Notes: generated by a model from the sequence alone, not told the origin. A stretch of DNA of 64,000 nt from an uncultured Cycloclasticus sp. (GCA_913060865.1 CAJXTU010000008.1:1-64000); one strand, 5' to 3'; counted from the first letter of the stretch, positions 1-9,586 are shown. Numbers and translations: made by a program.

Positions 1-140
1 TGAATGCAGCATAACCTCTACTTAAAACTTCGGTTATTAATGGGGGGATTACAATTACAAACATGCTTTATTAGATATACTTGCATTGCTTGAACTAAGT
101 TTTATAAAACTCAACAAGCTAGGGTATAAAAGCTGGACAT

Positions 141-174
141 AAAAAAACCGCAGCCACTTTCTCGACTGCGGTTT
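141..174 (-). terminator. Rho-independent terminator of the sorting-signal protein gene
   Basis: A 9-bp perfect stem (AAACCGCAG / CTGCGGTTT) with a 12-nt loop is followed on the minus strand by a run of T. It lies 26 bp past the stop codon of the gene ending at 200, so it closes the exopolysaccharide region on this side. Confidence 0.85.
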
Positions 175-199
175 AACTTATTTGAATGGTTTTTATCCG

Positions 200-1030
200 T
201 TAAGTATACTTTCGTCTCATGCCCAACAAACCAATCAACACGGGGCTCAACAACCATAATGCGGCTGGGATTGGCACAGCTGGTGGTACGCTCATATCAA
301 CTATCGCCTCATCGTTAACACAAGCCATGGTTAGGTAAGTGCTAATTGTTCCACCTGTTGATGCATCAAATAAAGCGAGGTAACTTAAATCAAACTCACC
401 TTCAAGCACATTGTCATCTCCACCATTAGATGTCCAATTGCCATTAAAACGTAAAATCTCTTCCAAGCGCCCATTAGAATTACCCATTCGATACGTTTCA
501 GACGTGTGACCACTTAAACCACTATAGATATCGGCCTTTTCCCAAGCACCACCTTTTAATAATGAAAACTCCGCTACACCTTTACTGTCATTCACACCTA
601 ACAACCTAAGAGCATAATCAAAACCCGCTGATTTAGTAGTAGGGTCGGTATAGCCATTGACACTAATAGCAAAATCGCCTAAATAAATATTCGAGCCAGT
701 TTCTTTTCCGCTTAAAATATCTCCACCCACTGCGCCAAATTGGAATTTCCCATCCATAACACTGGTACCAAGATAGTTGATATCCCAACGGTCACCGGTG
801 CTCGCATCATCATACTCATGATTCTGTCCATCTAAATAATCATCAGAGTCGGTATCATTTGAATAGTTGCCTTTTGAATGCCACTTAGCTGAACCTTCTA
901 CGCTATCGGTACTGGCTTGGTATTCAGACGCACCTTGCACAATAACACCGTCAATCGTTGCAGAAATAGCATTTGTACTAAGAAGTAAAGCTCCGAATAA
1001 CACACCAACTTTTTTTAACTCTGATCCCAT
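200..1030 (-). CDS. Secreted protein with VPLPA/PEP-CTERM sorting signal
   Basis: This 276-aa protein has an N-terminal signal peptide (residues about 5-24, ending near AISA). Its C-terminus is a tripartite sorting signal of about 25 residues: a VPIPAALW motif, a hydrophobic helix and a basic RRKYT end. Proteins of this type are cut and handled by a membrane exosortase; the cognate enzyme is probably the exosortase-EpsI fusion at 4478-6004. The body is Gly/Asp/Ser/Thr-rich and I do not recognise a fold, so its role (surface or matrix protein) is inferred from the signal and the locus. The ATG has an AAGGA about 10 nt upstream. A promoter with a motif shared with the other sorting-signal gene lies just upstream (1067-1112), and a strong terminator follows the gene. 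Confidence 0.85.
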   Translation of the reverse strand: MGSELKKVGVLFGALLLSTNAISATIDGVIVQGASEYQASTDSVEGSAKWHSKGNYSNDTDSDDYLDGQNHEYDDASTGDRWDINYLGTSVMDGKFQFGAVGGDILSGKETGSNIYLGDFAISVNGYTDPTTKSAGFDYALRLLGVNDSKGVAEFSLLKGGAWEKADIYSGLSGHTSETYRMGNSNGRLEEILRFNGNWTSNGGDDNVLEGEFDLSYLALFDASTGGTISTYLTMACVNDEAIVDMSVPPAVPIPAALWLLSPVLIGLLGMRRKYT

Positions 1031-1066
1031 AATCCCACATTCCTTAATTATTTTAATATGTGAGTA

Positions 1067-1112
1067 ATTGTAGCTATAGGATACGTCGTTGAAAATTGTA
1101 CCTTGGTACTAA
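1067..1112 (-). promoter_or_regulatory. Putative activated promoter with shared 19-bp motif
   Basis: On the minus strand a 19-nt motif (positions 1094-1112, containing TTAGTACCAAGGTACAA) runs into a weak -35 TTTTCA (1090-1095), then 17 bp, then a good -10 TACAAT (1067-1072). The predicted leader is about 30 nt. The same motif, 18 of 19 identical and placed identically relative to a -35/-10 pair, lies upstream of the second sorting-signal gene (34947-34992). The core is an interrupted inverted repeat (GTACC/GGTAC). The position, abutting a poor -35, suggests an activator site. The regulator is unknown. Confidence 0.55.
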
Positions 1113-1289
1113 TCGACTACACCAAGCTCGTTTTCAGCCCATGAACTTAGTATCAAAACACAGAACGTACGCTTATTCATCTGTGAAATATCGGCATGTT
1201 ATAGGCAACACGTTGTTTACAACTCAGGCCACAGCTATTAATACACAATAAAAACTGCTTAAGATTACTGACTCAATTTATTAGCTAAA

Positions 1290-1994
1290 TCAATCATTGC
1301 TAGTACTGCCCCACTTTTCTTGATGCGAGCCAACAGCCCCAGGTTCAAAAAAACAAATCGTCCAAATAAAGCCTATCCATTCTGTTAAAACGGCTTTTGA
1401 ACCTTGGCTAGTTTTCCACCAACTATACAGTTGATAACCTTCAGGCTCACTAGCATAAACCCCAATATTACTATCAGGTAACGCCAATTCATATAATAAA
1501 CGGGTACGTCTTGCATGTGCTCCTTGGCTAAAAACATCCAGTTTATTAAGCTTAATGCTCTTGTCGGCAAACCAATCACGCACCATAACTGCGCTTAAAT
1601 AAGTACGGTTTTGCGCCGATGCAGGCGTGGGTATAGACACAACCTTTGCAGCGGCTATACCATGGGACACAAAATAATGAGCCGACTTATCAGCGTAGTT
1701 TGACCAAACCTTTTGCCCCCACTGGGTATTTGGCCCACCTGTCGTAATTAAGTATTTGTAATTGTTTGTTGGTTCATTAAATATTAACAAAGCTTGCTGC
1801 AAACTTTGCTCACCTTGCCAACCTTCAACCACGAGATATTCTGCGTATTTAGGGGTTGTTTGCGCCAAGAAAAAACCAATGCCTCTAAAACTCAGTAAAA
1901 GCATTAACCCGATAGAGAACAATACCGTAAGAAGAAACCAAGTCTTTGGCAACCATAAGGTATACCGTTTGAAAAATACTGATCTCACCGACAT
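1290..1994 (-). CDS. Membrane-anchored YdcF/DUF218-like protein
   Basis: A 234-aa protein with one N-terminal transmembrane helix (about residues 16-42) and a soluble domain. The YLVVEGW stretch, followed by an ITTGG segment and a later SQGAHARRTR-like segment, resembles the ElyC/SanA/YdcF (DUF218) superfamily, whose members affect envelope polysaccharide metabolism. The assignment rests on these short segments only. It is co-directional with the exosortase genes and is separated from prsT by about 90 bp containing two overlapping inverted repeats. It could be an accessory of exopolysaccharide export or lipid-carrier handling. Confidence 0.5.
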   Translation of the reverse strand: MSVRSVFFKRYTLWLPKTWFLLTVLFSIGLMLLLSFRGIGFFLAQTTPKYAEYLVVEGWQGEQSLQQALLIFNEPTNNYKYLITTGGPNTQWGQKVWSNYADKSAHYFVSHGIAAAKVVSIPTPASAQNRTYLSAVMVRDWFADKSIKLNKLDVFSQGAHARRTRLLYELALPDSNIGVYASEPEGYQLYSWWKTSQGSKAVLTEWIGFIWTICFFEPGAVGSHQEKWGSTSND

Positions 1995-2039
1995 GTATTA
2001 TTAATGAAACCTTGCTGATGGTTAATCTTCTACGTCAGC

Positions 2040-2081
2040 AGCAACCTATGCTTGAAATAAACATAGGTTGCTTATTTCAAG
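2040..2081. repeat. Two interleaved 10-bp inverted repeats after prsT
   Basis: On the plus strand four 10-nt blocks follow each other: GCAACCTATG (2041-2050), CTTGAAATAA (2051-2060), one A, CATAGGTTGC (2062-2071), TTATTTCAAG (2072-2081). Block 1 is the reverse complement of block 3, and block 2 that of block 4. The two hairpins therefore exclude each other, because full pseudoknot pairing is blocked by the absence of loops. The structure starts 4 nt after the prsT stop codon. No T-run follows either hairpin, so it is not a standard terminator. Confidence 0.8.
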
Positions 2082-2084
2082 CTT

Positions 2085-4469
2085 TTACTCCGCTGCCAAC
2101 AAAGCAGATACCTGCTCACTTATTTTTGCATCCCCTTGTTCGTCCGCTAGTTCCTTAGCCTTTTTTAAGTACTCAGCAGCCTTTAGTGATTTATTTTGTA
2201 ACTGGTATAAGTACCCTAAGTGGTAATTAAACACAGCAACATTTGGCGCACTCAACGTCGCCACTTCAAGTGCATGCTGGGCTTCAACTAGCAAGCCTAA
2301 TTGCACCTTTACCCAGCCATAAGTATCAAGGTAATAAGGCTCAGTTGCATTTTCAAAACGAGCTGAAATCTCTTCTGCTTTTTTAAGGTTTTCCTCTGAA
2401 CGAAACTGATCCGTCAATAAACTTGCCAAGTTATTGATAGCAGGCTCTATTGTTGCATCACGTTCCACCACTTGCTCGTACAATTCTTTTGCCTTAGCAA
2501 ACTCATTTTGCTGCTCGTATAATGAGGCTAATTGCATCGCTAAACCATTATTATTAGGTGCTATCTCTAAGCCTGTTAAGTAAGTATCAATGGCTTTATT
2601 AAACTGCTTCTGCTGTATATATTTTATGGCCAATGCGCCATATCCGCCTAACCATTTTTCTTCTGCCGCTAACCCCCTATTTAATACTCCTATTGCTTGC
2701 TCCCAGGCTTTATCGTTAGCATAGATATTTGATTGCACTAAATACGCCGTAAACTGGCGAGGATTATTCGCGGTAAACTCTTTCAAATAGCTTAACAGTT
2801 CTTGTTGCTGACCTAGCTTAACTGAACAATAGGCTAAACCTTGTATTGCTCGCCCCATACTTGGGCGTTCTTGCAATACCTTTTTGTACTCTTCGATTGC
2901 ATCAGCATAACGCTCTTGTCCCTGCGATATACGAGCAGACAAATATGAGGCGACAGTAATGTTTTTGTTAGATTCAAATAAGCTATCAACAATACTTTGT
3001 GCACCCAACCAATCTTTCTTTAGAAGCCTAACTTGGGCAAGTGTTTGTAAAATCGCGTCATTATTTGGTGTTTTAGCTAAGGCATCCGTCAATACCTTTT
3101 CGGTTCTATTTAAGTCATTTGACTTCATCAAACCCTGTGCTACTGATAAAGCTGCCACCGTATTACCTGGGTTAACGGCCAACGCCTGACGGAAGCTATC
3201 TTCTGCCAACTCAACAGAACCACTATTCATATATGCCTGCGCTAATAATACCAAAGCTTGTTCCGACTCAGGGTTATTCCGCAATACGATCCTTAATCGC
3301 GTAACTGCTGAATCAATATCACCATTTATTACTTCAATTCGTGCCTTTAATAATAAGGCAGCTTCATGCTCAGGGTTTTTAAGAAAAACCTCATCTAATT
3401 TTTTATTAGCAGCTTCCCTATCATCTTGCTGCATATCAAAGTTAGCTAACATCACACTTGCTTTATTCGCACTCTCAATGTCATCAGCTTGTTGACTAAT
3501 CGCTTCTAGGTCAGTTTTTGCAGCATCTATTTTCCCTTGAGAAATTAGCAGCCCTACCATTTTAAAACGAAGATCAAATGCTGTTGGGTCTTCTTCTATA
3601 TAGCCCTTCAATATACTTAATGCCTGCTCTGGATCATTTCTTTCGACCAAGGAAACAAGCAGCTGTTTAGCTTCTACATTAGCAGGTTGAGCTTTTACAA
3701 ATTTTTCTAACACCTCTTTTGCCTCAAGGTATTTACCCTGCATATTGTATAATTTAGCTAACGATACAAAGACCCATGCCTCAGTGTCAGGCAGAGCCAT
3801 CAACTCTTGATACATGGACTCCATAGACGAGTAATCTTTTTGCTCTTCTAAAATAGAGAGCTTAATCATCTTCAATGCCAGCTGATCTGGTTCTTTTTTG
3901 ATTGTTTCGGTTAATAAAGCAAGAGCTTGCTCAACGTTGCCCTGCTTGTTTAATAAAATGGCTTTTAAAGAGATGCCTTCTATATTTGAAGGTTCAATTT
4001 GCAAGGCACGCTCAATATGCTCCATTGCCAAGTTATAGTTTTCTTTTTTTAGTTCAATACTAGATTTCAAAATCCAAGCCAAGGTGTTCTCAGGCTCAAC
4101 ACTCAAAACCTTATCGGCACGCTCCATGGCAAATTCATTATTGCCCGATAACAGATACATCTGACCCAATTTAACTGTCGCCTCGTGATGCAGTGGGTTT
4201 AGTTGCTCAACCCTTAACAAATTCGCATACATGGATTTCCAATTCTTTGCTTTTTCATCAAGCAAAGCAAGTTGGTAATATGGCTCTGCTACCTTTGGAT
4301 CTACCTGAATAGCATTCTTAAATTCAATTCTAGCTTTTTCAGGCTTGTTCTCGGCTAATAGTTCTTTGCCGCTTTCAATAAACCTTGCCGCACTATCGGC
4401 AGGTGAACCACACGCCGTTAAACCGCAAAAGCTAACCAGTAAAACCAACACATATTTTAAAGTTTTCAT
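2085..4469 (-). CDS. prsT: PEP-CTERM system TPR-repeat lipoprotein
   Basis: This 794-aa protein starts with a lipoprotein signal peptide and lipobox (LTAC, Cys about residue 20). The rest is tandem tetratricopeptide repeats from residue about 25 to the end, with recurrent A-x-x-x-Y/A and P-x-x-x-A-helix spacing. This is the architecture of PrsT, the TPR lipoprotein that accompanies exosortase/exopolysaccharide loci. Family members are often somewhat longer (around 900 aa). It probably sits on a membrane facing the periplasm as a scaffold for polymer assembly or export. The gene lies 8 bp downstream of the exosortase gene, so they are almost certainly co-transcribed. Confidence 0.88.
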   Translation of the reverse strand: MKTLKYVLVLLVSFCGLTACGSPADSAARFIESGKELLAENKPEKARIEFKNAIQVDPKVAEPYYQLALLDEKAKNWKSMYANLLRVEQLNPLHHEATVKLGQMYLLSGNNEFAMERADKVLSVEPENTLAWILKSSIELKKENYNLAMEHIERALQIEPSNIEGISLKAILLNKQGNVEQALALLTETIKKEPDQLALKMIKLSILEEQKDYSSMESMYQELMALPDTEAWVFVSLAKLYNMQGKYLEAKEVLEKFVKAQPANVEAKQLLVSLVERNDPEQALSILKGYIEEDPTAFDLRFKMVGLLISQGKIDAAKTDLEAISQQADDIESANKASVMLANFDMQQDDREAANKKLDEVFLKNPEHEAALLLKARIEVINGDIDSAVTRLRIVLRNNPESEQALVLLAQAYMNSGSVELAEDSFRQALAVNPGNTVAALSVAQGLMKSNDLNRTEKVLTDALAKTPNNDAILQTLAQVRLLKKDWLGAQSIVDSLFESNKNITVASYLSARISQGQERYADAIEEYKKVLQERPSMGRAIQGLAYCSVKLGQQQELLSYLKEFTANNPRQFTAYLVQSNIYANDKAWEQAIGVLNRGLAAEEKWLGGYGALAIKYIQQKQFNKAIDTYLTGLEIAPNNNGLAMQLASLYEQQNEFAKAKELYEQVVERDATIEPAINNLASLLTDQFRSEENLKKAEEISARFENATEPYYLDTYGWVKVQLGLLVEAQHALEVATLSAPNVAVFNYHLGYLYQLQNKSLKAAEYLKKAKELADEQGDAKISEQVSALLAAE

Positions 4470-4477
4470 TATTATTC

Positions 4478-6004
4478 CTAGTCCACTATATAGTTATTAA
4501 GCTGAGATTCTGATTCAGCCATAAAAGATAGAATTTTTGCTTCAGCCACCTTGATATCTTCATGCTGCCCAACTGCAATGGTGTAACGTACCAAAGCACC
4601 ATCGGTACGATTTTTAAATACCGAATCGACAAATAAATACCATTTATTAATATATTCATTTGCAATTATGCGCCCATGGCCTTGAAACCAGTAATAAACC
4701 AATTGTCGCTGATTACCTTTTTTAATCAATACACGATTAACCGGATGATTATTTGCTTCAGTACGTTCAAACTCTGCAATTTCCCAGCCCCCGCCAGGAA
4801 TACAAACTCTTGGTGAATGTGGTGAAACACCTTTCCGTTGAGATTGATAATAAGCTACATAAAAATTAACGAATGTTCCTTCATCATTATGGTAATTAGC
4901 AAGCAAATAATCAGTCATACCAAGCTTTTCAATAACTGGGGCATCAAGCTTTTCATGCTTACCCACCCAGTCCCCCAGTTGTAGAGGGTAATTCACAAAT
5001 GATCGATGTTCAGGAAATTTTTCTGTACGTTGATCCAAGAACTGAGCCACAACACCTGACCCTATTAAGAATAAAATAGCCACAATCAGTGGTTTTGAAC
5101 TAAGTTGTTGAACTGACTTATTTTGTTCGGCAGTTGGTAAAGGAGTATCAACCACAGCAAACACAGCAGCTACGCTCCCACCTTTATTCGTTAACTTTTC
5201 TAACACCCAAATTAAAATAAATAACAACACTGCACAGGCCATAAAAATAATCCAGCCTTCAAAGTCGTGTAAAAAGCCCTCCGCCATAGAAATGCCCCAG
5301 TTATCCACCAGTACACCAATAGCCCCTATACGGAAGCTGTTCATTAATATGGTTATAGGAATCGTTGCTAAGAAAACTAAGGCTCGTTTCCAAAATGATG
5401 CTTGATAAAAATAGGCTGCAATAAAGCCCAAGCTCATTAAGGGGAACAAATACCTTAAACCACTACATGCTTCAACCACCTGTAGCTGATACACACCTAA
5501 GTCGATAACATTACCTTCTAGAAACACAGGGATTTGGCATAGGCGAATAAAACTAACCCCTAGCGAAGAAGAAATTAACTGCAACTTAGCCGTTAACAAC
5601 ACCTCAATGACATAAGGCAAAGGAATAGCAAACAACAAGAGAAGAATCGGTGTAACTGTATACCGCGTACCTTTACCAATAGTCACTAGTGAGATACCAA
5701 TTAAAGCCAATACAAAAGCGTATTGGATTAATAAATATAGAGCGCTAACTTCGCCAATTAAAAATACAATAGAGGCAATAACAATTAACCATACACCTGA
5801 CCATTGTGGAGCAGTTACGGACGATAAAATAAGCCCTTTCTTCTCCCAAAGAATATATAAGGTGACTAATGGAATTAAAAAGCCATGACTATACTCTTCT
5901 TGACTCTCCCAACGAAAAAAGGCCTCTGACAAACCGTTCCAATAAGCCCATATAGCCGCGCACAATGCCAGCAAGAACAAACCCGTATGTTTTCTAGTTA
6001 CCAA
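4478..6004 (-). CDS. xrtD: Exosortase fused to EpsI domain (XrtA/XrtD type)
   Basis: The 508-aa protein has an N-terminal multi-pass exosortase domain (about residues 5-275, roughly eight helices) and a C-terminal EpsI domain after one further helix (about 305-500). The three residues expected in exosortases are present: Cys180 (EACSGLRY), Arg225 (NSFRIGAIG) and His246 (FLHDFEGW). Exosortases act as membrane transpeptidases on C-terminal sorting signals. The two candidate substrates here end in PIPAAL-type signals, which fit the VPLPA class handled by XrtD. XrtA also occurs as an EpsI fusion, so the letter is less certain than the function. Confidence 0.85.
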   Translation of the reverse strand: MVTRKHTGLFLLALCAAIWAYWNGLSEAFFRWESQEEYSHGFLIPLVTLYILWEKKGLILSSVTAPQWSGVWLIVIASIVFLIGEVSALYLLIQYAFVLALIGISLVTIGKGTRYTVTPILLLLFAIPLPYVIEVLLTAKLQLISSSLGVSFIRLCQIPVFLEGNVIDLGVYQLQVVEACSGLRYLFPLMSLGFIAAYFYQASFWKRALVFLATIPITILMNSFRIGAIGVLVDNWGISMAEGFLHDFEGWIIFMACAVLLFILIWVLEKLTNKGGSVAAVFAVVDTPLPTAEQNKSVQQLSSKPLIVAILFLIGSGVVAQFLDQRTEKFPEHRSFVNYPLQLGDWVGKHEKLDAPVIEKLGMTDYLLANYHNDEGTFVNFYVAYYQSQRKGVSPHSPRVCIPGGGWEIAEFERTEANNHPVNRVLIKKGNQRQLVYYWFQGHGRIIANEYINKWYLFVDSVFKNRTDGALVRYTIAVGQHEDIKVAEAKILSFMAESESQLNNYIVD

Positions 6005-6036
6005 TCGACCTCTCCATTATTTATTATAATCCTAAA

Positions 6037-7158
6037 TTAACGCTTAACCTTAAAGCGCTGCCGTACATTATTAAGTACGAGCAAGGTACTGATTCGCTTT
6101 GGCACTTTAGTGAGTATTAGTTCCCTACCTTGTTTTGCCAAACGTGCCTGAAACAGCATTAAAGTGGCAATAAATGCTGCATCAATATAACTTAACTTAA
6201 AGCAATCTATTGTCACGCGTCCTTTTTCTTCACTAAGTATAGATGAAAAAACTTGTTTTACCGACTCCAAGGTTGAAGCTTTAAAACTCCCGTTTAAAAA
6301 GACCACTCCGTCAGCTTTTTGTGACGGACTTATTACGCATGGTTGCTTGTAACATACTGACCGTTTAAGTAAACGATCATAAATTGCCAAAGGAAAAATA
6401 TAAATTAACAACATTTTAATAAACATTAACCCGTCGTAAAAATACCGTTTCCACAAACTAGGTTCTTGCTTAATACGCCATAACCATTCAAGACCAAACC
6501 TTTGCCAACACTCTGGGGCACGCTGTATATCTCCTGCTATAAAATTAATAACAGCGCCTAAGTGGCTAATAACCGGTGCCTTCAAGTACTTTCGGTTTTT
6601 TTGAATCCAAGCCTGTCCTTTCTTAGCACCTAAAGCCACCACAATAAAATCTGGTTTCGCTGTGTTTATCGCATGCAAAATATCCCTACCACTCATTTGC
6701 TCAATAGACACAAACCCAGGGTCACAAAAACCGCAGCTCAGCATACCCACACTGGTTTCATTTAATTGCTTATGCGCTCGTTCGGCTACGCCTTGTTGGC
6801 CGCCAAAAAAATAAACCCGTATTTTCTTATTTCGTGAACGACAAGATAGCTCATCAAACAACGTAGACCCCGCCACTCGTTCCTTGATAGGCACACCGAG
6901 CAACTTCGCCACCCAAACCAATGGCATCCCATCGGTTACACTTAGGTTACTATCAACAACAGAATTAAAAAATGCCGTATCCGATTGAGCTGCTATAGCA
7001 AAGTTAAGGTTTGGGGTAGAAAGAAAGCAATGAGTGTTTTGTTCTATTGCCTCTTCAATTAAGGTAACTGAACGATTTAAATCAACAACATCAAATGGTA
7101 AGCCTAGAACTGCCCATGTATCTCTACTTTTTAACATGTTTATATTAGGCCCATTCAA
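6037..7158 (-). CDS. WecG/TagA/CpsF glycosyltransferase fused to a STAS-like domain
   Basis: Residues about 15-250 are a WecG/TagA/CpsF (GT26) transferase: TDGMP with the presumed catalytic Asp76, RVAGS at 94-98, FFGG at 117-120 and the VALGAKKGQ segment. Members transfer a (often N-acetylmannosaminyl) sugar from a UDP donor to a lipid-linked acceptor at the membrane. After a hydrophobic segment, residues about 280-373 read as a STAS-type fold (FLNGSFKAST, then TIDCFKLSYIDAAFIATLML), a module usually used for regulation or nucleotide sensing. The TTG start gives a 4-bp TTGA overlap with the upstream acyltransferase; an ATG seven codons downstream (7137) is the alternative. Confidence 0.82.
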   Translation of the reverse strand: MNGPNINMLKSRDTWAVLGLPFDVVDLNRSVTLIEEAIEQNTHCFLSTPNLNFAIAAQSDTAFFNSVVDSNLSVTDGMPLVWVAKLLGVPIKERVAGSTLFDELSCRSRNKKIRVYFFGGQQGVAERAHKQLNETSVGMLSCGFCDPGFVSIEQMSGRDILHAINTAKPDFIVVALGAKKGQAWIQKNRKYLKAPVISHLGAVINFIAGDIQRAPECWQRFGLEWLWRIKQEPSLWKRYFYDGLMFIKMLLIYIFPLAIYDRLLKRSVCYKQPCVISPSQKADGVVFLNGSFKASTLESVKQVFSSILSEEKGRVTIDCFKLSYIDAAFIATLMLFQARLAKQGRELILTKVPKRISTLLVLNNVRQRFKVKR

Positions 7159-8159
7159 GTCTTATTTTGGTGAACACTATGTTTAGGCATAGAAAATAAA
7201 AAGTTGAACCGCATTCTCTTAACCGCTTCAGCAAACAAAAACGAGATAAAAACCCCAATCAAGGTACCCAATATTAAATGGAAAACACTGTTTTCAATAT
7301 TAAAGCAATATTGCATAAAAATTCTAAAGCCACTCCCAAAAATCACATGAACCAAATATATCTCAAGCGAACAACGTCCTAGTAACCCCAATAAATGAAA
7401 ACGCTGATCAAGAAGTTTAGAAAGCAGTATCACCATACCAACACCAACAAAAGCCATCATCAACTTTGCCAAATCTCCGGTGTAAAATTGGTTATGAAAG
7501 CAAAATTGAGATATGACAAACACAAGCAAGCTCGCTAATAGCCAACCATAACTCACCTTAAACTCATTAGCCTTAAAATGGGAAAACAACATACCCGCAC
7601 AAAAATAAATACCAAAGTTTATAGCGGCATTAGCAACAGACCAACCAATACTCAAGTCAGCTTTAAAAATATAAAGCAAAAGAGACAAAACAAATAGAGC
7701 CATAACATTTCGAAGCAAACTATAGGCAAGAGCATAAAAAATAAAAACAACAAATAAGGCATACAGAAACCAGAACTGATCCTGGGGTAACCACAACAGG
7801 CTTAATACATCACTAATTGTCGTCTTATAATTAGTGATATTTTGTAATGAGTATGCAAGCCCACCTTGAATAAGTGACCAAAGAATATAAGGGTATACGA
7901 TGGTACCTAACTTGCTACTAACTAACCCTTTTACACCTCTTTTATTTAACGAATTGAGAAAAAACAAGCCTGATATAAAAAAAAACAAAGGCATATGGAA
8001 TGAATAAATGACAGCATCAACAAGCCTAAAAAGCGTCTCATCTTCAGTTATTCCCGCATTAAAAACACCTCTAGCAACATGCCCGTAAACCACCAGAATA
8101 ATTCCGATGCCTTTAGCGTAATTCACCCATTCATATTGTGTCGAACTGGACGTTTTCAT
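7155..8159 (-). CDS. Acyltransferase 3 family membrane protein (OafA-like)
   Basis: This 334-aa protein has about ten transmembrane helices and the acyltransferase-3 features: a WVNYAKGIGIILVVYGH start with His27, and the SFHMPLFFFISGLFF segment. Such enzymes acetylate or otherwise acylate sugars of exported polysaccharides from the periplasmic side. It overlaps the start of the downstream glycosyltransferase gene by 4 bp. The 164 bp upstream hold no gene I can see. The exact acyl group and sugar cannot be told from sequence. Confidence 0.88.
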   Translation of the reverse strand: MKTSSSTQYEWVNYAKGIGIILVVYGHVARGVFNAGITEDETLFRLVDAVIYSFHMPLFFFISGLFFLNSLNKRGVKGLVSSKLGTIVYPYILWSLIQGGLAYSLQNITNYKTTISDVLSLLWLPQDQFWFLYALFVVFIFYALAYSLLRNVMALFVLSLLLYIFKADLSIGWSVANAAINFGIYFCAGMLFSHFKANEFKVSYGWLLASLLVFVISQFCFHNQFYTGDLAKLMMAFVGVGMVILLSKLLDQRFHLLGLLGRCSLEIYLVHVIFGSGFRIFMQYCFNIENSVFHLILGTLIGVFISFLFAEAVKRMRFNFLFSMPKHSVHQNKT

Positions 8160-8323
8160 TAACAGGTACGATCTATCATCTTTCTATACCCAACAAAACG
8201 CTAACCCCTCGATGGCTTAATTTATTATTCACTCTCATAAAAGCTCTTTATTTACTAAATAACACTCGTCGTATAAAACCACACAGTCCTTAATATAGCC
8301 TAGACACAAACAATTATTTTAAA

Positions 8324-9556
8324 CTATACAATATGATTGATAACGCGATTAAACATATCCTTCAACTTACTTGCATTGTGTTCAAGTGAGAAATCCCGTT
8401 TTACTTTAGAGGCAGCACATTCAATCATCTGATTTTTTAACACAGGTGAGTTTATTAACATTAAAATTGTTTCGGCTAGTTGGTCCTCACTATCTGGGGA
8501 AACCAACAAGCCCGTTTCTTTATGCACAACCAACTCTGGAATACCCGACAATTTTGTAGAAACAACCGGCACCCCCGATAACATGGCTTCCATTAATACT
8601 ACAGGTATCCCATCTACATCACCCTGTTCATCTTGCTTGCAAGGCAACACAAAGGCATCTAACGATTTAATAAATGAAGCTACTTCAGCATGGGCAATTG
8701 CACCCATAAAAGTTATATCTTGCGGACTTAAATCAAGGCTTAGCGCCAAAGCCTGCAATTGTTGAAACAACGGGCCATCACCCGCAAGTTGCAGTTCAAT
8801 TGTCTCACCTTGCGCTTTTAAAATAGCCACGGCTTTAATTAAAGTATCGAAGCCTTTTTTCTCGACCAGTCTGCCAATAGCACCTATTCTAGTTTTCTTA
8901 TGCTCTAAGACAGCCGTTCTTTTAGAAAAAAGATTAGGCTCTACACCACAGCGTACAATGCACATTTTGCTCGCATCAACGCCTTTATCTTCAAGGTAAT
9001 GTTTATTAAATTCTGAAATAGTGGCAAAAAAAGCCGAACGTTCAACTTTTTCGTTCAGTAGCCATCCACGTTCATATATATCGTTAGCATGTGCCGTAAC
9101 ACTAAAAGGAACTGCTGATAAAGAAGACGCATACATTCCAATATCAGTCGGTATATGTGCAAAGTGAACATGCAAATGCTCACAACCATTCGCTTGTAAC
9201 TGGCGCGCTAAACTGGCAGCAAAAAAGAAACGATAAACCAACCCTAAACCAATACGACTAAACAGCCCAACTTGCCACATATCACGCCCCACCATCATCA
9301 GCGTTTTTAAATAACATACTGGACTTTTCAGCAAGCAAAGCAAATTATCTTTTAATACATTAAGTTTAGACTGCGCATAGAGATAAAACGTACGTTTCGC
9401 TAAAGCCTCAACCCTTGGTTCATTAACCTTTGAACTTGGAGTGTGCACCGAAAATGGAACCACTTGCACACCTAAAGCTTCCAGCTGCAAAATTTCGTTG
9501 TAAACAAAAGTTGCCGATAACGCAGGTATCTCTGGTGCTAAATAAGCAATTTTCAT
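8324..9556 (-). CDS. Family 4 glycosyltransferase
   Basis: The 410-aa protein is a GT-B fold glycosyltransferase of the GT4 type. The N-terminal half includes LHVHFAHIPTDIG and VTAHANDIY segments similar to colanic-acid transferases such as WcaL. The C-terminal half has GRLVEKKGFDTLIKA and the donor-binding E-x7-E region around GIPVVLMEAMLSGVPVVS. It probably adds one sugar to the lipid-linked repeat unit on the cytoplasmic face. It is followed 164 bp later by the acyltransferase gene. Confidence 0.88.
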   Translation of the reverse strand: MKIAYLAPEIPALSATFVYNEILQLEALGVQVVPFSVHTPSSKVNEPRVEALAKRTFYLYAQSKLNVLKDNLLCLLKSPVCYLKTLMMVGRDMWQVGLFSRIGLGLVYRFFFAASLARQLQANGCEHLHVHFAHIPTDIGMYASSLSAVPFSVTAHANDIYERGWLLNEKVERSAFFATISEFNKHYLEDKGVDASKMCIVRCGVEPNLFSKRTAVLEHKKTRIGAIGRLVEKKGFDTLIKAVAILKAQGETIELQLAGDGPLFQQLQALALSLDLSPQDITFMGAIAHAEVASFIKSLDAFVLPCKQDEQGDVDGIPVVLMEAMLSGVPVVSTKLSGIPELVVHKETGLLVSPDSEDQLAETILMLINSPVLKNQMIECAASKVKRDFSLEHNASKLKDMFNRVINHIV

Positions 9557-9586
9557 AATAAGAGACTTCTCATGATCAACTTCTTG

